Below are positions 8,519 through 17,342 of a stretch of DNA of 64,000 bases, piece after piece. Position 1 is the first letter of the stretch; each line of letters begins with the position of its first letter. Source of the DNA: Bacteroidales bacterium (GTDB lineage: Bacteria > Bacteroidota > Bacteroidia > Bacteroidales > UBA932). Both the position numbers and the translations under genes were made by a program. Under the pieces are notes generated by a model, which saw only the letters and a program-made list of their open reading frames with translations, was not told the DNA's origin and did no database searches. The DNA is taken from the NCBI GenBank assembly GCA_017398125.1, contig JAFQHE010000021.1, forward strand, positions 1 to 64,000, given 5' to 3'.

Positions 8519-9559
8519 TTAGTACTGCTTCTCATCCAGATAAATATCAAAGAAAAGCATAGAATAGCCCGGCACTCCGCCACCATTGTCACCGACATTA
8601 CCATCGGCTCCATAACCATATTTTGACCAGAAGAATGTAACTGCATGGTCCCCATAGGTCATACTCTTCAAAGCCCTTGCAAAACCGGTCACATATCCAT
8701 TACCGCTCTCACTGCCTTCACTGCTCATAAGTTCAAACGTTGACTCGTATGATACCGACAATGCAGTATAACTGGAAGAGGCATCATATATTCCATACTT
8801 TTTGGCAGTATCGGCAATATTTGTATCAAACACGTATCCGTCAAGCAATTTACCAACGTACCAGACACTTGCCGTTTCATTCTGAGGAATTGTATCCTTA
8901 TATGTTCCAGACAATTTCTTGAAATAATAGCCTGTAACAGTGGAATCCACTCCAGGATAGTGTATATCCCTGAATCTCTCCAACGAGTCTGTCTGGAACT
9001 TGAAGACATCACCTATGGTATGTACCAACTCTATCTCATAAATCTTGTTTACTGAGCTTTGAGGTGTATCATCTATATCATAACCGTAGTAGTAATTCTT
9101 ATTATAGTCAAAAGACGAAAGATGAGGAGGTATGATTATAGTCATCTTTCCACCCTCGCGCATCATGCATAGGGCTTCATGCATTCCCCTTGAAATTTTA
9201 CCATATCCTATCTCCGCCAACTCAGGACCATAATACTCAGTTGCAGAGTATACTCCAAGCTGTTGGGCGAGATTCTCTAAAGTGGTTTTCTCATAATTTC
9301 CGTCAAGAGTCTTTACACTATACCTTATATAAGCACCATCTCCGTCCACCGGTGTCAGACCTTTACCCTCCTGATGTGAAAGGATTATAAGGCCAGATGC
9401 TGTTTTCATGTACTTGTTTCCCGGATAATTCAAATCAAGATAGGCCTCAAGAATCCTCTCCTGTACTGATTTATTGCTTTCATCTTTCTCCTCTGCACAA
9501 GAGAAGAAGAAGATACTGCACAAAATGGCAGCCAAATATAATTTTATATTAGTATACAT
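8519..9559 (-). CDS. FKBP-type peptidyl-prolyl isomerase lipoprotein, two domains
   Basis: 346 residues. MYTNIKLYLAAILCSIFFFSCAEE is a lipoprotein signal with a lipobox ending at Cys, so the protein is attached to a membrane facing the periplasm or surface. Two FKBP-like modules can be seen: one with GDGAYIRYSVKTLDG...EALCMMREGGKMTIIIPPHLSSF and one with ASVWYVGKLLDGYVFDTN...FARALKSMTYGDHAVTFFWSKYGYGADG. Both keep the strand pattern but several active-site aromatics differ from FkpA/Mip, so isomerase activity may be weak. It follows the shorter FKBP lipoprotein gene by 31 nt and nrnA before that. Confidence 0.75.
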   Translation of the reverse strand: MYTNIKLYLAAILCSIFFFSCAEEKDESNKSVQERILEAYLDLNYPGNKYMKTASGLIILSHQEGKGLTPVDGDGAYIRYSVKTLDGNYEKTTLENLAQQLGVYSATEYYGPELAEIGYGKISRGMHEALCMMREGGKMTIIIPPHLSSFDYNKNYYYGYDIDDTPQSSVNKIYEIELVHTIGDVFKFQTDSLERFRDIHYPGVDSTVTGYYFKKLSGTYKDTIPQNETASVWYVGKLLDGYVFDTNIADTAKKYGIYDASSSYTALSVSYESTFELMSSEGSESGNGYVTGFARALKSMTYGDHAVTFFWSKYGYGADGNVGDNGGGVPGYSMLFFDIYLDEKQY

Positions 9560-9590
9560 AGGGTGCAAATATAATACTTTTTTTCAATAT

Positions 9591-10109
9591 CTACTTTATT
9601 ACTTTATCAACCCAAATTTCATAAAAAAGAGGGGACAATCTTGGGATATTTCCTACAGAGGTGTTGTTGAATCCATATTTGGCTGAAAAGACTATATAAC
9701 AGTACTCTCCCTCCTTTACACCTTCCAATCCCAATTCCAGTCCCTTGACAAGTTCGGTCTTTCCCAATTTTATCTTCATTGGAGCCTCCTGCATGGGAAA
9801 ACTGAATTTTTGGGCAACATCCTGATCATTGGTAGTGAACAATTGTCCTTTACCATTTGAAAAGATATAGCCGGCATACCTTATATACAATGAATCACCC
9901 TTGGCAGCCTCTGTCCCATCTATTCCCATTGTCACCACAGCTCTGTTTGAGCCTCCAGCCCTTACAAGCTCAACACCTTGTAAAGTTGAGAGATAGTTAT
10001 CAATTGCAGCCTCCTGTCCAATAATTGTATTCTCCCTGTCCTGCTTTGTACAGCAACATAAAAGCGCAACAATAACCGTATAAAGCAAAATATCCAATAC
10101 CTTTCTCAT
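9591..10109 (-). CDS. FKBP-type peptidyl-prolyl isomerase lipoprotein
   Basis: 172 residues from MRKVLDILLYTVIVALLCCCTKQD, a lipoprotein signal; a longer frame to 10130 overlaps the nrnA stop and is less likely. The mature part holds one FKBP domain: GDSLYIRYAGYIFSNGKG, MKIKLGKTELVKGLELGLEGVKEGEYCYIVFSAKYGFN and PLFYEIWVDKVIK. The GLELGLEGVKEGE segment is the standard FKBP helix-turn. Its role is likely folding of exported proteins. It sits between nrnA and a second FKBP lipoprotein, an arrangement consistent with one transcript. Confidence 0.8.
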   Translation of the reverse strand: MRKVLDILLYTVIVALLCCCTKQDRENTIIGQEAAIDNYLSTLQGVELVRAGGSNRAVVTMGIDGTEAAKGDSLYIRYAGYIFSNGKGQLFTTNDQDVAQKFSFPMQEAPMKIKLGKTELVKGLELGLEGVKEGEYCYIVFSAKYGFNNTSVGNIPRLSPLFYEIWVDKVIK

Positions 10110-10120
10110 AACTTCAGCCA

Positions 10121-11137
10121 TCATTTGCAAATCGTGTGCCTATATTTTTCCAAAGAGGTCAAAAAGTACTCTTCAACCTCATCGACTGGAATATATATCT
10201 TTCCACCAGCAGCCCTCTGGTGCCCGCCACCGTTAAAGAATGCCCTGCTCATACTGTTTACAGAAAAATCACCTTTGGATCTCAATGACACCTTTACATA
10301 GCCATCTGCCTCTGTAAAAAGTGCAGAGACCTCAACTCCACTTATATTCAAAGCCAGGTTGACAAAACCTTCAGAATCTCCATCATTGAATTTGAATTTT
10401 TCTTTTAGTTCCTTTGTAATGAGCATGAAACCGGCCTTCTGATCCGGGAATATCTTCATATTCTCATACAACATATAGCCCATCATTCTCATTCTCTCCT
10501 CACGGAATCCGCTATACACCTTGAACTGCACATCCTCCTTATCTATACCAAGCTCCAAAAGTTCGCATGCCATTCTGAACGTTTGGGGTCTGACTGAATT
10601 TGCAAAATTATTTGTATCGGTCATAAGACCTGTGTAGAATGAGATGCCGCTGTCCAAATTAACAGGAGATAATGAACCGTCAGCCTCACGCATCCCCTTT
10701 ATAAGATAGTATGCGACTTCGCATGTGGATGAGGCGGCAGGATCTGAGAAAATGATGTCAAAAGAGTCCTCCGGCTGAAGATGGTGGTCTATAAGGATCT
10801 TGGGAGCCTTTGTCTTAGCAACCAGCAGACCAAGATCATCTATTCTCTTCAAAGAGTTGAAATCCATACATATAATCATATCAGCCGACAATAGAACAGT
10901 TTCAGCCCTCAGCATATCATCCTTATACGCTATAATCCTGCCATCTGGATCAAGAAAGTCCAAAAATTGGGGATATTTGTTGGGAACAACAACTTGAACG
11001 CCCTTACCATTGGCCTCCAAGAATTTTTTCATACCCGTAGCCGATCCTATTGCATCACCGTCGGGATTAACGTGACTTATTATAACAACATGCTCTTTAT
11101 CAGCCAATAACGAAACGAAATTCTTAATCTTCTCCAC
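10121..11137 (-). CDS. nrnA: DHH/DHHA1 phosphoesterase, NrnA-like oligoribonuclease/pAp phosphatase
   Basis: 338 residues. DHH domain motifs: HVNPDGDAIGSATG (motif I), ICMDFNS (II), ILIDHHLQP (the DHH motif) and SAAS-like DPAASSTCEV; the C-terminal DHHA1 domain ends in MSRAFFNGGGHQRAAGG, the substrate-binding motif. NrnA degrades 2-5 nt RNAs to mononucleotides and dephosphorylates 3'-phosphoadenosine 5'-phosphate, replacing Orn in lineages that lack it. First gene of a minus-strand group with two FKBP lipoproteins. Confidence 0.88.
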   Translation of the reverse strand: MEKIKNFVSLLADKEHVVIISHVNPDGDAIGSATGMKKFLEANGKGVQVVVPNKYPQFLDFLDPDGRIIAYKDDMLRAETVLLSADMIICMDFNSLKRIDDLGLLVAKTKAPKILIDHHLQPEDSFDIIFSDPAASSTCEVAYYLIKGMREADGSLSPVNLDSGISFYTGLMTDTNNFANSVRPQTFRMACELLELGIDKEDVQFKVYSGFREERMRMMGYMLYENMKIFPDQKAGFMLITKELKEKFKFNDGDSEGFVNLALNISGVEVSALFTEADGYVKVSLRSKGDFSVNSMSRAFFNGGGHQRAAGGKIYIPVDEVEEYFLTSLEKYRHTICK

Positions 11138-11187
11138 TACTGCACTTATTTGAATTGGAATTTATTTGATGCAAAATTAAAAATATA

Positions 11188-11218
11188 TTGCAAGGGAAGA
11201 ATAATTTTTTTACTTTTG
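11188..11218 (+). promoter_or_regulatory. Promoter for the 11255 gene
   Basis: TTG at 11188-11190 (as ATTG from 11187) and TACTTTTG at 11211-11218 with a 20-nt spacer fit the Bacteroidota consensus. Expected start site is near 11224, about 30 nt before the ATG. Confidence 0.5.
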
Positions 11219-11254
11219 TCAGATAAAAAGACATATAAAATACACAGATATCAA

Positions 11255-11932
11255 ATGAAAAAGATTTTAACTATCATCGTACTCCCTGCTATTATCATAG
11301 CATTGGGTTATCTTATTGTTGAGAGCATTCAAGAGCCAGTAAGATTCAAGAATGACAGAGAGAAGAGAGAGAATGTGGCTATCCAGATTCTTAAGGATAT
11401 TCGTACTCTTCAAGTTGCTTACAAAGGTCACTATGGAAAATTTACTCCAAGCATGGACTCTTTGTTGGATTTTTACCACAATGGTAAGATTACAATTGTA
11501 AAACAGATCGGTTCAATGGATGACTCTGTTGCAGTGGCTAATACTGAGGCACTAAGAAAGAAAAACAGAAAAATCACTCCTGAAGAGTTGTATGCTCACT
11601 ATCAGAAGGGTATGAATGTTGTTGTTGCAATCGAGACTCCTATTGCAGTTAAAGACACTTTGCTTAAGAGAGCTGATTTCAATCCTGAACTTCTTAAATC
11701 TATTCCATTCTCAGAGGGCAAACCTATCATCATGAATGCTGTAACCAAAATGGTTTCTGGTGTAGAGGTTCCTTTGTTCGAGGCTTGTATGCCTTTCAGC
11801 GATCTTCTTAAAGGCTTGAACCACCAATTGATCGTTAACCTTAATGCTGAGAGAAATGATACAGGCCGTTACCCTGGTCTTAAAGTTGGTAGCGTAGATG
11901 CGCCTAACAACAACGCAGGTAACTGGGAGTAA
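11255..11932 (+). CDS. Membrane-anchored periplasmic protein of unknown function
   Basis: 225 residues from MKKILTIIVLPAIIIALGYLIVESIQEPV, a single N-terminal anchor; the longer frame from 11150 runs through the promoter. The stretch ILKDIRTLQVAYKGHYGKFTPSMDSLLDFYHNGK resembles the helix-loop after the anchor of pseudopilins (residues counted as 'LQ.AY...G.Y'), but no prepilin-peptidase site is evident. The rest has no motif I recognise. Single-gene unit with its own promoter and terminator. The clean coding (few rare codons, strong expression-type codon use) suggests a well-expressed protein. Confidence 0.6.
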   Translation: MKKILTIIVLPAIIIALGYLIVESIQEPVRFKNDREKRENVAIQILKDIRTLQVAYKGHYGKFTPSMDSLLDFYHNGKITIVKQIGSMDDSVAVANTEALRKKNRKITPEELYAHYQKGMNVVVAIETPIAVKDTLLKRADFNPELLKSIPFSEGKPIIMNAVTKMVSGVEVPLFEACMPFSDLLKGLNHQLIVNLNAERNDTGRYPGLKVGSVDAPNNNAGNWE

Positions 11933-11955
11933 TTGTCAGCTACATAAAGAATATG

Positions 11956-11982
11956 AAGGCAGTCACTTTGGCTGCCTTTTTT
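11956..11982 (+). terminator. Intrinsic terminator
   Basis: GGCAGTCA pairs with TTGGCTGCC, followed by TTTTTTATT. It closes the preceding unknown gene. Confidence 0.85.
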
Positions 11983-12055
11983 ATTGCTCTCTTCAAGTTT
12001 TTTTTCTACCTATTTTTTACTACTTTTGAAGTTTGAGAACTTGAGCATCATTTAT

Positions 12056-12538
12056 ATGAAAAACCATTTTATCACAGAAAAATTCACACTTGTCCCCACC
12101 TCCATATATAAACCGGAACTTCTTCTTGAGCTCTATCCGGTGGACAACAATGAAGAGATAAAATCTATCGACCTGGCAGAACACAACGCAACGCTAGTAT
12201 ATGCTGCCAAAAACGACGGTGACAATGCCGGAAAACTTCCATTGGTGCACTTGCTCATAGAGATGCTCAAAGAGATCCATGACCATAACAGAATAGTTGT
12301 CAATTACAGTTCTGAGATGAAACTGCTGCATATTGTTGCAGCCAGGGATGAAAATCTGCTTTTGGCAAACACTTTCAGATGCACACATATAAATACACTT
12401 CTCTACTTCCTTACCCTTGTCTGCCAACAGGCTATGTTCAATCCACAGATTACAGCAATAAATCTGGTTGGCAAGCTAAATAGTGAAGATGAGACACTGT
12501 TATTGCGATATTTTCAGAAAATTATTTACGTACAATAA
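12056..12538 (+). CDS. DUF3822-family protein
   Basis: 160 residues from the ATG of MKNHFITEKFTLVPTSIYKPELLLELYP; the frame extends upstream but over a -7-like TACTTTTG (12021-12028). The opening FTLVPTSIY and later ATLVYAAKN and LLLANTFRCTHINTLLYFLTLVCQQ match DUF3822, a Bacteroidota family that nearly always lies just before rsmD, as here (18 nt gap). It looks like an actin/ASKHA-type fold fragment by family description, but function is unknown. Shorter than most relatives, which run to about 250 residues. Confidence 0.7.
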   Translation: MKNHFITEKFTLVPTSIYKPELLLELYPVDNNEEIKSIDLAEHNATLVYAAKNDGDNAGKLPLVHLLIEMLKEIHDHNRIVVNYSSEMKLLHIVAARDENLLLANTFRCTHINTLLYFLTLVCQQAMFNPQITAINLVGKLNSEDETLLLRYFQKIIYVQ

Positions 12539-12556
12539 AATACACCCTTATAAGAT

Positions 12557-13186
12557 ATGCGTATAATAGGAGGATCGCTAAAAGGAAAAACTATAATGCC
12601 ACCGGCCAACTATGCAGCCAGGCCAACTACCGATTTTGCCAAAGAGGGTCTGTTCAACATGCTCACAAACGAGTTTGACTTGGAGGAGATCTCTGTTCTT
12701 GACCTCTTTGCCGGAACAGGCAGCATAAGTATGGAATTTGCCTCCCGTGGCTGCAAAGATATTATAAGCATTGAGATGAACCCTCTGCATACACGTTTCA
12801 TCAAACAGTGCTCACAATCCTTTAAAATTAAAGGGATGCAGGTGATACGCCATAATGTCTTTGACTTCATAAAAATCTGCACCAAACAGTTTGACCTTAT
12901 CTTTGCAGACCCGCCTTATGATCTTGAAGGACTCGACACACTTCCCGACAGAATTTTCGGTCTGACTGCAAATACACTCGCCGGAGAAGAGAAAAATTGC
13001 ACTGAAAAGGAAAAAAATATTAGTGACAAAAAAATTTTTGAAGAAAATTCCAAATGTCTTGTAAAAAATGGAGGATATTTCATTTTGGAGCATCCAAAGT
13101 CGTATTCCTTTGAAAATCACCCATTTTTCCTTAAAGAGAAGAAATACGGAAACGTTCATTTCAGCTTTTTTGAAAAAAAAGATTAA
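12557..13186 (+). CDS. rsmD: 16S rRNA (guanine(966)-N2)-methyltransferase RsmD
   Basis: 209 residues. Class I SAM methyltransferase: MRIIGGSLKGKTI start typical of RsmD, RPTTDFAKEGLFNML, SAM motif VLDLFAGTGSISMEFASRG, and catalytic FADPPYDL. It methylates G966 in helix 31 of 16S rRNA. Odd: after the DPPY motif there is a 25-30 residue Lys/Glu/Asn-rich insertion (around EEKNCTEKEKNISDKKIFE) where relatives have a short loop. Confidence 0.9.
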   Translation: MRIIGGSLKGKTIMPPANYAARPTTDFAKEGLFNMLTNEFDLEEISVLDLFAGTGSISMEFASRGCKDIISIEMNPLHTRFIKQCSQSFKIKGMQVIRHNVFDFIKICTKQFDLIFADPPYDLEGLDTLPDRIFGLTANTLAGEEKNCTEKEKNISDKKIFEENSKCLVKNGGYFILEHPKSYSFENHPFFLKEKKYGNVHFSFFEKKD

Positions 13187-13202
13187 TTTTTTTGCATTTT
13201 TT

Positions 13203-13233
13203 TTTGGAGTTTTAAAAAAGTTTCATACCTTTG
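13203..13233 (+). promoter_or_regulatory. Consensus promoter of tRNA-Asp
   Basis: TTTG at 13203-13206, exactly 19 nt, then TACCTTTG at 13226-13233: a textbook Bacteroidota housekeeping promoter. The start would fall near 13239, about 45 nt before the tRNA. Confidence 0.8.
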
Positions 13234-13282
13234 CAATCCCAAACGGAAACAATCACTCCTAACGGGAAGTTCTTAAAACAAT

Positions 13283-13360
13283 GGTGCGGTAGTTCAGCTT
13301 GGTTAGAATACATGCCTGTCACGCATGGGGTCGCGGGTTCGAGCCCCGTCCGCACCGCCA
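13283..13360 (+). tRNA. tRNA-Asp (GTC anticodon)
   Basis: 78 nt including an encoded CCA. Acceptor arm GGTGCGG (13283-13289) pairs with CCGCACC (13350-13356); D-arm region TAGTTCAGCTTGG; anticodon loop CTGTCAC with GTC; T-arm GCGGGTTCGAGCCCCGT. The sequence closely follows bacterial tRNA-Asp. Confidence 0.97.
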
Positions 13361-13391
13361 AAAAGGTAGTCAGAAATGGCTACCTTTTTTG
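13360..13391 (+). terminator. Terminator after tRNA-Asp
   Basis: AAAAAGGTAG and CTACCTTTTTT form the stem (13360-13391), loop TCAGAAATGG, ending with a T-run. Confidence 0.85.
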
Positions 13392-13522
13392 TTATCCGGA
13401 ACTTTTGTCCAGATCTCCCACATTACCATTTTAGATCCCTTCAACTTTTTGGCTATTGCAGCGTTTCAGTAATAGAAAATCATTCTGATTTATAAAATTG
13501 TCCCATATACAAACCAAAAGTT

Positions 13523-14056
13523 ATGAAAGAGAACAAAAACATTACAAGCAAAAAGGGAGAGCCCCTCACAATTATGGGTGAGATGATTCAGGTTGGGCAG
13601 AAAGCTCCTGACTTCAAAGCAGTCGATATTGACGGCAACACTGTAAGGCTGTCAGATTTTAAAGGAAAGATTGCAATTATCACTGCTTTTCCGGCAATAA
13701 AGACTCCGGTCTGTTCAATGCAGGCAAGAAAATTCAACAAAATGGCAAGCTCCATCAATAAAGATGTAGTTGTCATAGGCATTTCCAAAGATGAAACTGC
13801 CGATACTAAAAGTTTCTGCATTGCTGAAGGAATTGATGGAATACATATACTTTCAGACAAAAAATATGGAGAATTCGGGCGCAAATACGGCTTTGAAATA
13901 AAGGAGTTGGGACTTTTGGCCAGAGGTACAGTAATAGCTGACCATGATGGAACTGTCAGATATGTAGAATACGTACATGATATAACAGAAGAACCTGATT
14001 ACGGCAAGGCCTTGGAGTGTGCCAAAAGTACAGCACTAAAGAACAATAATTTTTGA
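13523..14056 (+). CDS. tpx: Thiol peroxidase (Tpx)
   Basis: 177 residues, an atypical 2-Cys peroxiredoxin that reduces hydroperoxides with thioredoxin. The peroxidatic motif is AFPAIKTPVCSMQ with C64, and the resolving cysteine is C99 in KSFCIAEGID; the conserved Arg sits in LLARGTVIAD. The start at 13523 keeps the family's N-terminal strand (KGEPLTIMGEMIQVGQKAPDF). Stand-alone gene; a likely part of oxidative defence together with rubrerythrin. Confidence 0.92.
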   Translation: MKENKNITSKKGEPLTIMGEMIQVGQKAPDFKAVDIDGNTVRLSDFKGKIAIITAFPAIKTPVCSMQARKFNKMASSINKDVVVIGISKDETADTKSFCIAEGIDGIHILSDKKYGEFGRKYGFEIKELGLLARGTVIADHDGTVRYVEYVHDITEEPDYGKALECAKSTALKNNNF

Positions 14057-14156
14057 TAGTTATGTGATAATTATTTAGTAATTTTGTAGGGTATGCACAG
14101 GCTATAGCCTCATCTTGCATATTTTACATAAATCAAACTAAATTAATTCACTGACA

Positions 14157-15239
14157 ATGAAAAGATTATTTTTTATACTACTCTCTATTCCTCTTATTTT
14201 ACAAGCACAGCATGAAAGTAAATATATGTCAGGAGCAGTGCCTGTGGTAGACGGCAAAGTTGTATTTACCAGGTATTTGAACGTTGCAGATTTCAATCAG
14301 GAGCAAATATACAATGCCATGTTTGACTGGTCTGCACGTACTTTTACAGGTGCTAGCGATAGGGTTCTCCTTGCAGATCCTAAAGCAGGAACCATTGTTG
14401 CCCAAACCCAAAATGAGATAGTTGTAAAAATTGGCCTTTTCCCTGGCAAGGTGAAAATGAGCTCCCTGATTAAAATCATCTGTTCCGATGGCAATTGCAC
14501 AATGGAGACATCAAGGATCCGGTATACCGAAAATCCTGCCTCTACAAAACCTACAGATGTAATCACAGCTGAGGAGTACATCACTGACCAATACGCGATG
14601 AATAAAACCAGGACAAAGATACATAAAGGTATTGGAGACTACCGGATTGCAACAATTGATATTGTTGACAAAAATGCGGCTCAAGCCCAAACTGCAGTCT
14701 ATGCCTATAACAATAATGCCGTGGCAGCGCACAGCGAGGCCATTAAGAATACTCCTGCCCCTACCAGTACTCCGGCAGTTGAGAAACCCGCGGCAGAGCC
14801 AACAGTAACACAACAGCCGGCTCTACAATCTGCTCCAATCCAGCAGCCAGCAATACAAGAAACAGCAAAACAGGAACCTCAGGCGGGTCAGGCAACTCAA
14901 AAAAGCAACATAAAAGTTGCAGATGGCATTACCAACAAGTTGGAGAGTGGAGAGCTTGTAGCATTTATAACAGCTGTTGAAGGCAAACCGTTGAAGAGGG
15001 CCATTGCAGGCAAAGGCGCACTTGACCTTGATGCCAGAACTCCTGCAGTATCGTTCAATCTGGACTCTGACGTTGACAACATCATCTTCATACTTGAGAT
15101 GGCAAACAACTATACAATCGCTATCTGCAATACTGAAGATTCAACAGCACAAAACCCTGTAACAATAATCAATTGCAAAAAGACACAACAGTTCGGCAAA
15201 CTTTTCATTGGTGAGATAACGGGTGCCTCTACCAACTAA
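14157..15239 (+). CDS. DUF4468 protein with Pro/Gln-rich linker
   Basis: 360 residues. A signal peptide (MKRLFFILLSIPLILQAQ) precedes a DUF4468 domain (about residues 30-160: VVFTRYLNVADFNQEQIYNAMFDWSARTF...IVAQTQNEIVVKIGLFPGKVKMSSLIKI), a TBP-like fold common in Bacteroidetes envelope proteins. Residues about 180-245 are a low-complexity linker rich in Pro, Gln, Ala and Thr. The last 110 residues form a separate compact domain (ITNKLESGELVAFITAVEGKPLKRAIAGKG...) that I do not recognise. Probably periplasmic; function unknown. Confidence 0.7.
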   Translation: MKRLFFILLSIPLILQAQHESKYMSGAVPVVDGKVVFTRYLNVADFNQEQIYNAMFDWSARTFTGASDRVLLADPKAGTIVAQTQNEIVVKIGLFPGKVKMSSLIKIICSDGNCTMETSRIRYTENPASTKPTDVITAEEYITDQYAMNKTRTKIHKGIGDYRIATIDIVDKNAAQAQTAVYAYNNNAVAAHSEAIKNTPAPTSTPAVEKPAAEPTVTQQPALQSAPIQQPAIQETAKQEPQAGQATQKSNIKVADGITNKLESGELVAFITAVEGKPLKRAIAGKGALDLDARTPAVSFNLDSDVDNIIFILEMANNYTIAICNTEDSTAQNPVTIINCKKTQQFGKLFIGEITGASTN

Positions 15240-15275
15240 ACAGATTAACAGACCTCTGACATACCACATACAATT

Positions 15276-16736
15276 ATGACATCTACCAACATCATACTGA
15301 TTGGCTCCATACTGATATTTGTAAGCATAATGGTTGGAAAAACCGGTTCCAGATTTGGTATTCCATCACTCCTGCTCTTCCTTATAGTAGGTATGGTGTT
15401 TGGCGAGAGTTGCTTGGACATCATACATTTTTTCAATGTGGATATAGCCCAGTTCATTGGTATGATTGCTTTGAGCATCATCCTTTTCTCTGGAGGTATG
15501 GATACTCAGTTCAAGGATATAAAGCCTATATTGTGGCAGGGAATTGCTCTCTCTACGGTAGGCGTATTGCTCACAGCAATTGTAACAGGTCTTTTCATAT
15601 TCTGGATATCAGGCTTTGAATTTACCAACATATATCTGCCATTGGCCACTTCTGTTCTACTCGCTGCTACAATGTCATCAACAGACTCGGCCTCTGTGTT
15701 CAATATCCTGAGATCACAAAACATCAATCTCAAATACAACCTGAAGAGTACATTGGAGCTGGAGAGCGGAAGTAATGACCCTATGGCATATATGCTCACC
15801 ATAGCGCTTATACAGTTCATCACATCATCCACTCTTGGCATTGGAGGCGTGCTGGTAAGTTTTGTGCTTCAATTTGCAATAGGTGGCGCTGTAGGCTTCA
15901 TAATTGGAACTTTTGCTGTAAGGCTTATAAACAAGATACAGCTTTCTATTCCGTCACTATACTCATTGCTGTTGCTGAGCCTTATATTCTTTACCTTTGC
16001 AATTACAGATATGATCAAAGGCAATGGTTACCTTGCTGTGTATATTGCCGGTATGATTATCGGAAACAACAAAATAGTGAACCAGAAGGAGATTGCCACT
16101 TTTATGGATGGCATGACAAATATGGTGCAGATGATCATGTTCCTCTCATTGGGTCTGCTGGTAAGGGTAAATGAGATGATTGACATTCTGCCAATAGGAA
16201 TAGCCATCGGAGTGTTTATGATTTTTATAGGAAGGCCTTTGAGTGTATTTGTCACACTTCTTCCATTTACAAAGATCAAGACAAAGGCAAAACTTTTCAT
16301 TTCATGGGTGGGACTAAGAGGTGCTGTTCCAATTATCTTTGCTACATACCCAGTAGTGGCAGGAGTGGAACACTCTGACCAGATTTTTAATATTGTATTT
16401 GTCATAACACTTATGTCCCTTATATTACAGGGAATGACAATTCCCTCCGCAGCAAAGTTTCTGCATTTGGTCGACTATACAGTAAAAGAGAAAAAGAACC
16501 ATTTTGGAATGGAGTTGCCCGATGAAATTGATGCCAACCTAAATGAGATAGTACTCACCGAGGATATGCTCAAATATGGCAACCAGCTTAAAACAATGCA
16601 TCTTCCCGACAGGACATTAGTCATAATGATCAAACGCGGGGAGAGAATACTTATACCTAACGGTTCATTGGAGTTGCAGATAGGAGACAAACTGCTCTTC
16701 CTTTCAGAAGAGGAACATAAGTCACTACTCTCGTGA
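15276..16736 (+). CDS. CPA1-family K+/H+ (or Na+/H+) antiporter with TrkA-C domain
   Basis: 486 residues. Twelve or so hydrophobic helices from residue 5 to 390, with GIPSLLLFLIVGMVFGE, the family motif ATMSSTDSASVFNILRS (the conserved Asp used for ion binding) and ESGSNDPMAYML (second Asp). The C-terminal 70 residues (HLPDRTLVIMIKRGERILIPNGSLELQIGDKLLFLSEEEH) are a TrkA-C/RCK-C ligand-binding domain, as in KhaP2/NhaP2 (CvrA) K+/H+ antiporters. It exchanges cytoplasmic monovalent cations for protons in the inner membrane. Confidence 0.88.
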   Translation: MTSTNIILIGSILIFVSIMVGKTGSRFGIPSLLLFLIVGMVFGESCLDIIHFFNVDIAQFIGMIALSIILFSGGMDTQFKDIKPILWQGIALSTVGVLLTAIVTGLFIFWISGFEFTNIYLPLATSVLLAATMSSTDSASVFNILRSQNINLKYNLKSTLELESGSNDPMAYMLTIALIQFITSSTLGIGGVLVSFVLQFAIGGAVGFIIGTFAVRLINKIQLSIPSLYSLLLLSLIFFTFAITDMIKGNGYLAVYIAGMIIGNNKIVNQKEIATFMDGMTNMVQMIMFLSLGLLVRVNEMIDILPIGIAIGVFMIFIGRPLSVFVTLLPFTKIKTKAKLFISWVGLRGAVPIIFATYPVVAGVEHSDQIFNIVFVITLMSLILQGMTIPSAAKFLHLVDYTVKEKKNHFGMELPDEIDANLNEIVLTEDMLKYGNQLKTMHLPDRTLVIMIKRGERILIPNGSLELQIGDKLLFLSEEEHKSLLS

Positions 16737-16754
16737 CTATAGTGATTACAGCCC

Positions 16755-17330
16755 CTATTTTAGAGCAAGGAGTTTTTGAGCGAACGTGATGAAATTTTCG
16801 GCATTGTCATTACGTTCGTTTTTGTTTTTCAAGAATCTGAATCCGCTTTCTGAAAAGGATTCACATATATTTTCAGAAGAACAGGTATAGTTTTGGACAA
16901 TCCCCAAATCAATCGAACCAAAGGCAACATCATGCGCTATACGGGCAGAATCATCAGAAACAATCAAAAGTCTTACATCTTTACGACGCGCAATAAAAGG
17001 AGAAACCACCAATGGCACCAAATGCTGAAAAATACCCTTTTCTACGCCCAATTTCACCTCCTCGCCAAACTTGAGATTCATTATATCCACTTCATTGGAA
17101 AGATTGCTATAACTGTCCAAAACATTATGGGCATATTTCAAAAAACTGGCGCCCTGCTCGGTAAGAGTAATCTTACCTCCAGTACGGTCAAAGAGCCGGA
17201 GAGCATAAATGCTCTCCAGCTCCTGTATATGCTTGGTAATGGCAGGCTGTGAGACCTCCAGCTCTCTGGCAGCCTTGGTAAAGCTCAGATGCCTTGCCAC
17301 AACTGTAAATACCTTTAACCGGAAATCCAT
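16755..17330 (-). CDS. Short LysR-type regulator with reduced effector domain
   Basis: 191 residues. The N-terminal winged helix-turn-helix is intact (MDFRLKVFTVVARHLSFTKAARELEVSQPAITKHIQELE...RTGGKITLTEQGASFL). The effector-binding region is far shorter than the usual 200 residues: it runs through RD-I strands (VKLGVEKGIFQHLVPLVVSPFIARRKDVRLLIVSDDSARIAHDVAFGSIDLGIVQNY) and then jumps to a C-terminal tail (NAENFITFAQKLLALK) that resembles the normal LysR C-terminus. This looks like an in-frame deletion of about 100 residues. It starts 13 nt after the acyl-CoA synthetase stop, so it is probably co-transcribed with it. Confidence 0.75.
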   Translation of the reverse strand: MDFRLKVFTVVARHLSFTKAARELEVSQPAITKHIQELESIYALRLFDRTGGKITLTEQGASFLKYAHNVLDSYSNLSNEVDIMNLKFGEEVKLGVEKGIFQHLVPLVVSPFIARRKDVRLLIVSDDSARIAHDVAFGSIDLGIVQNYTCSSENICESFSESGFRFLKNKNERNDNAENFITFAQKLLALK

Positions 17331-17342
17331 CACCACACCTGT

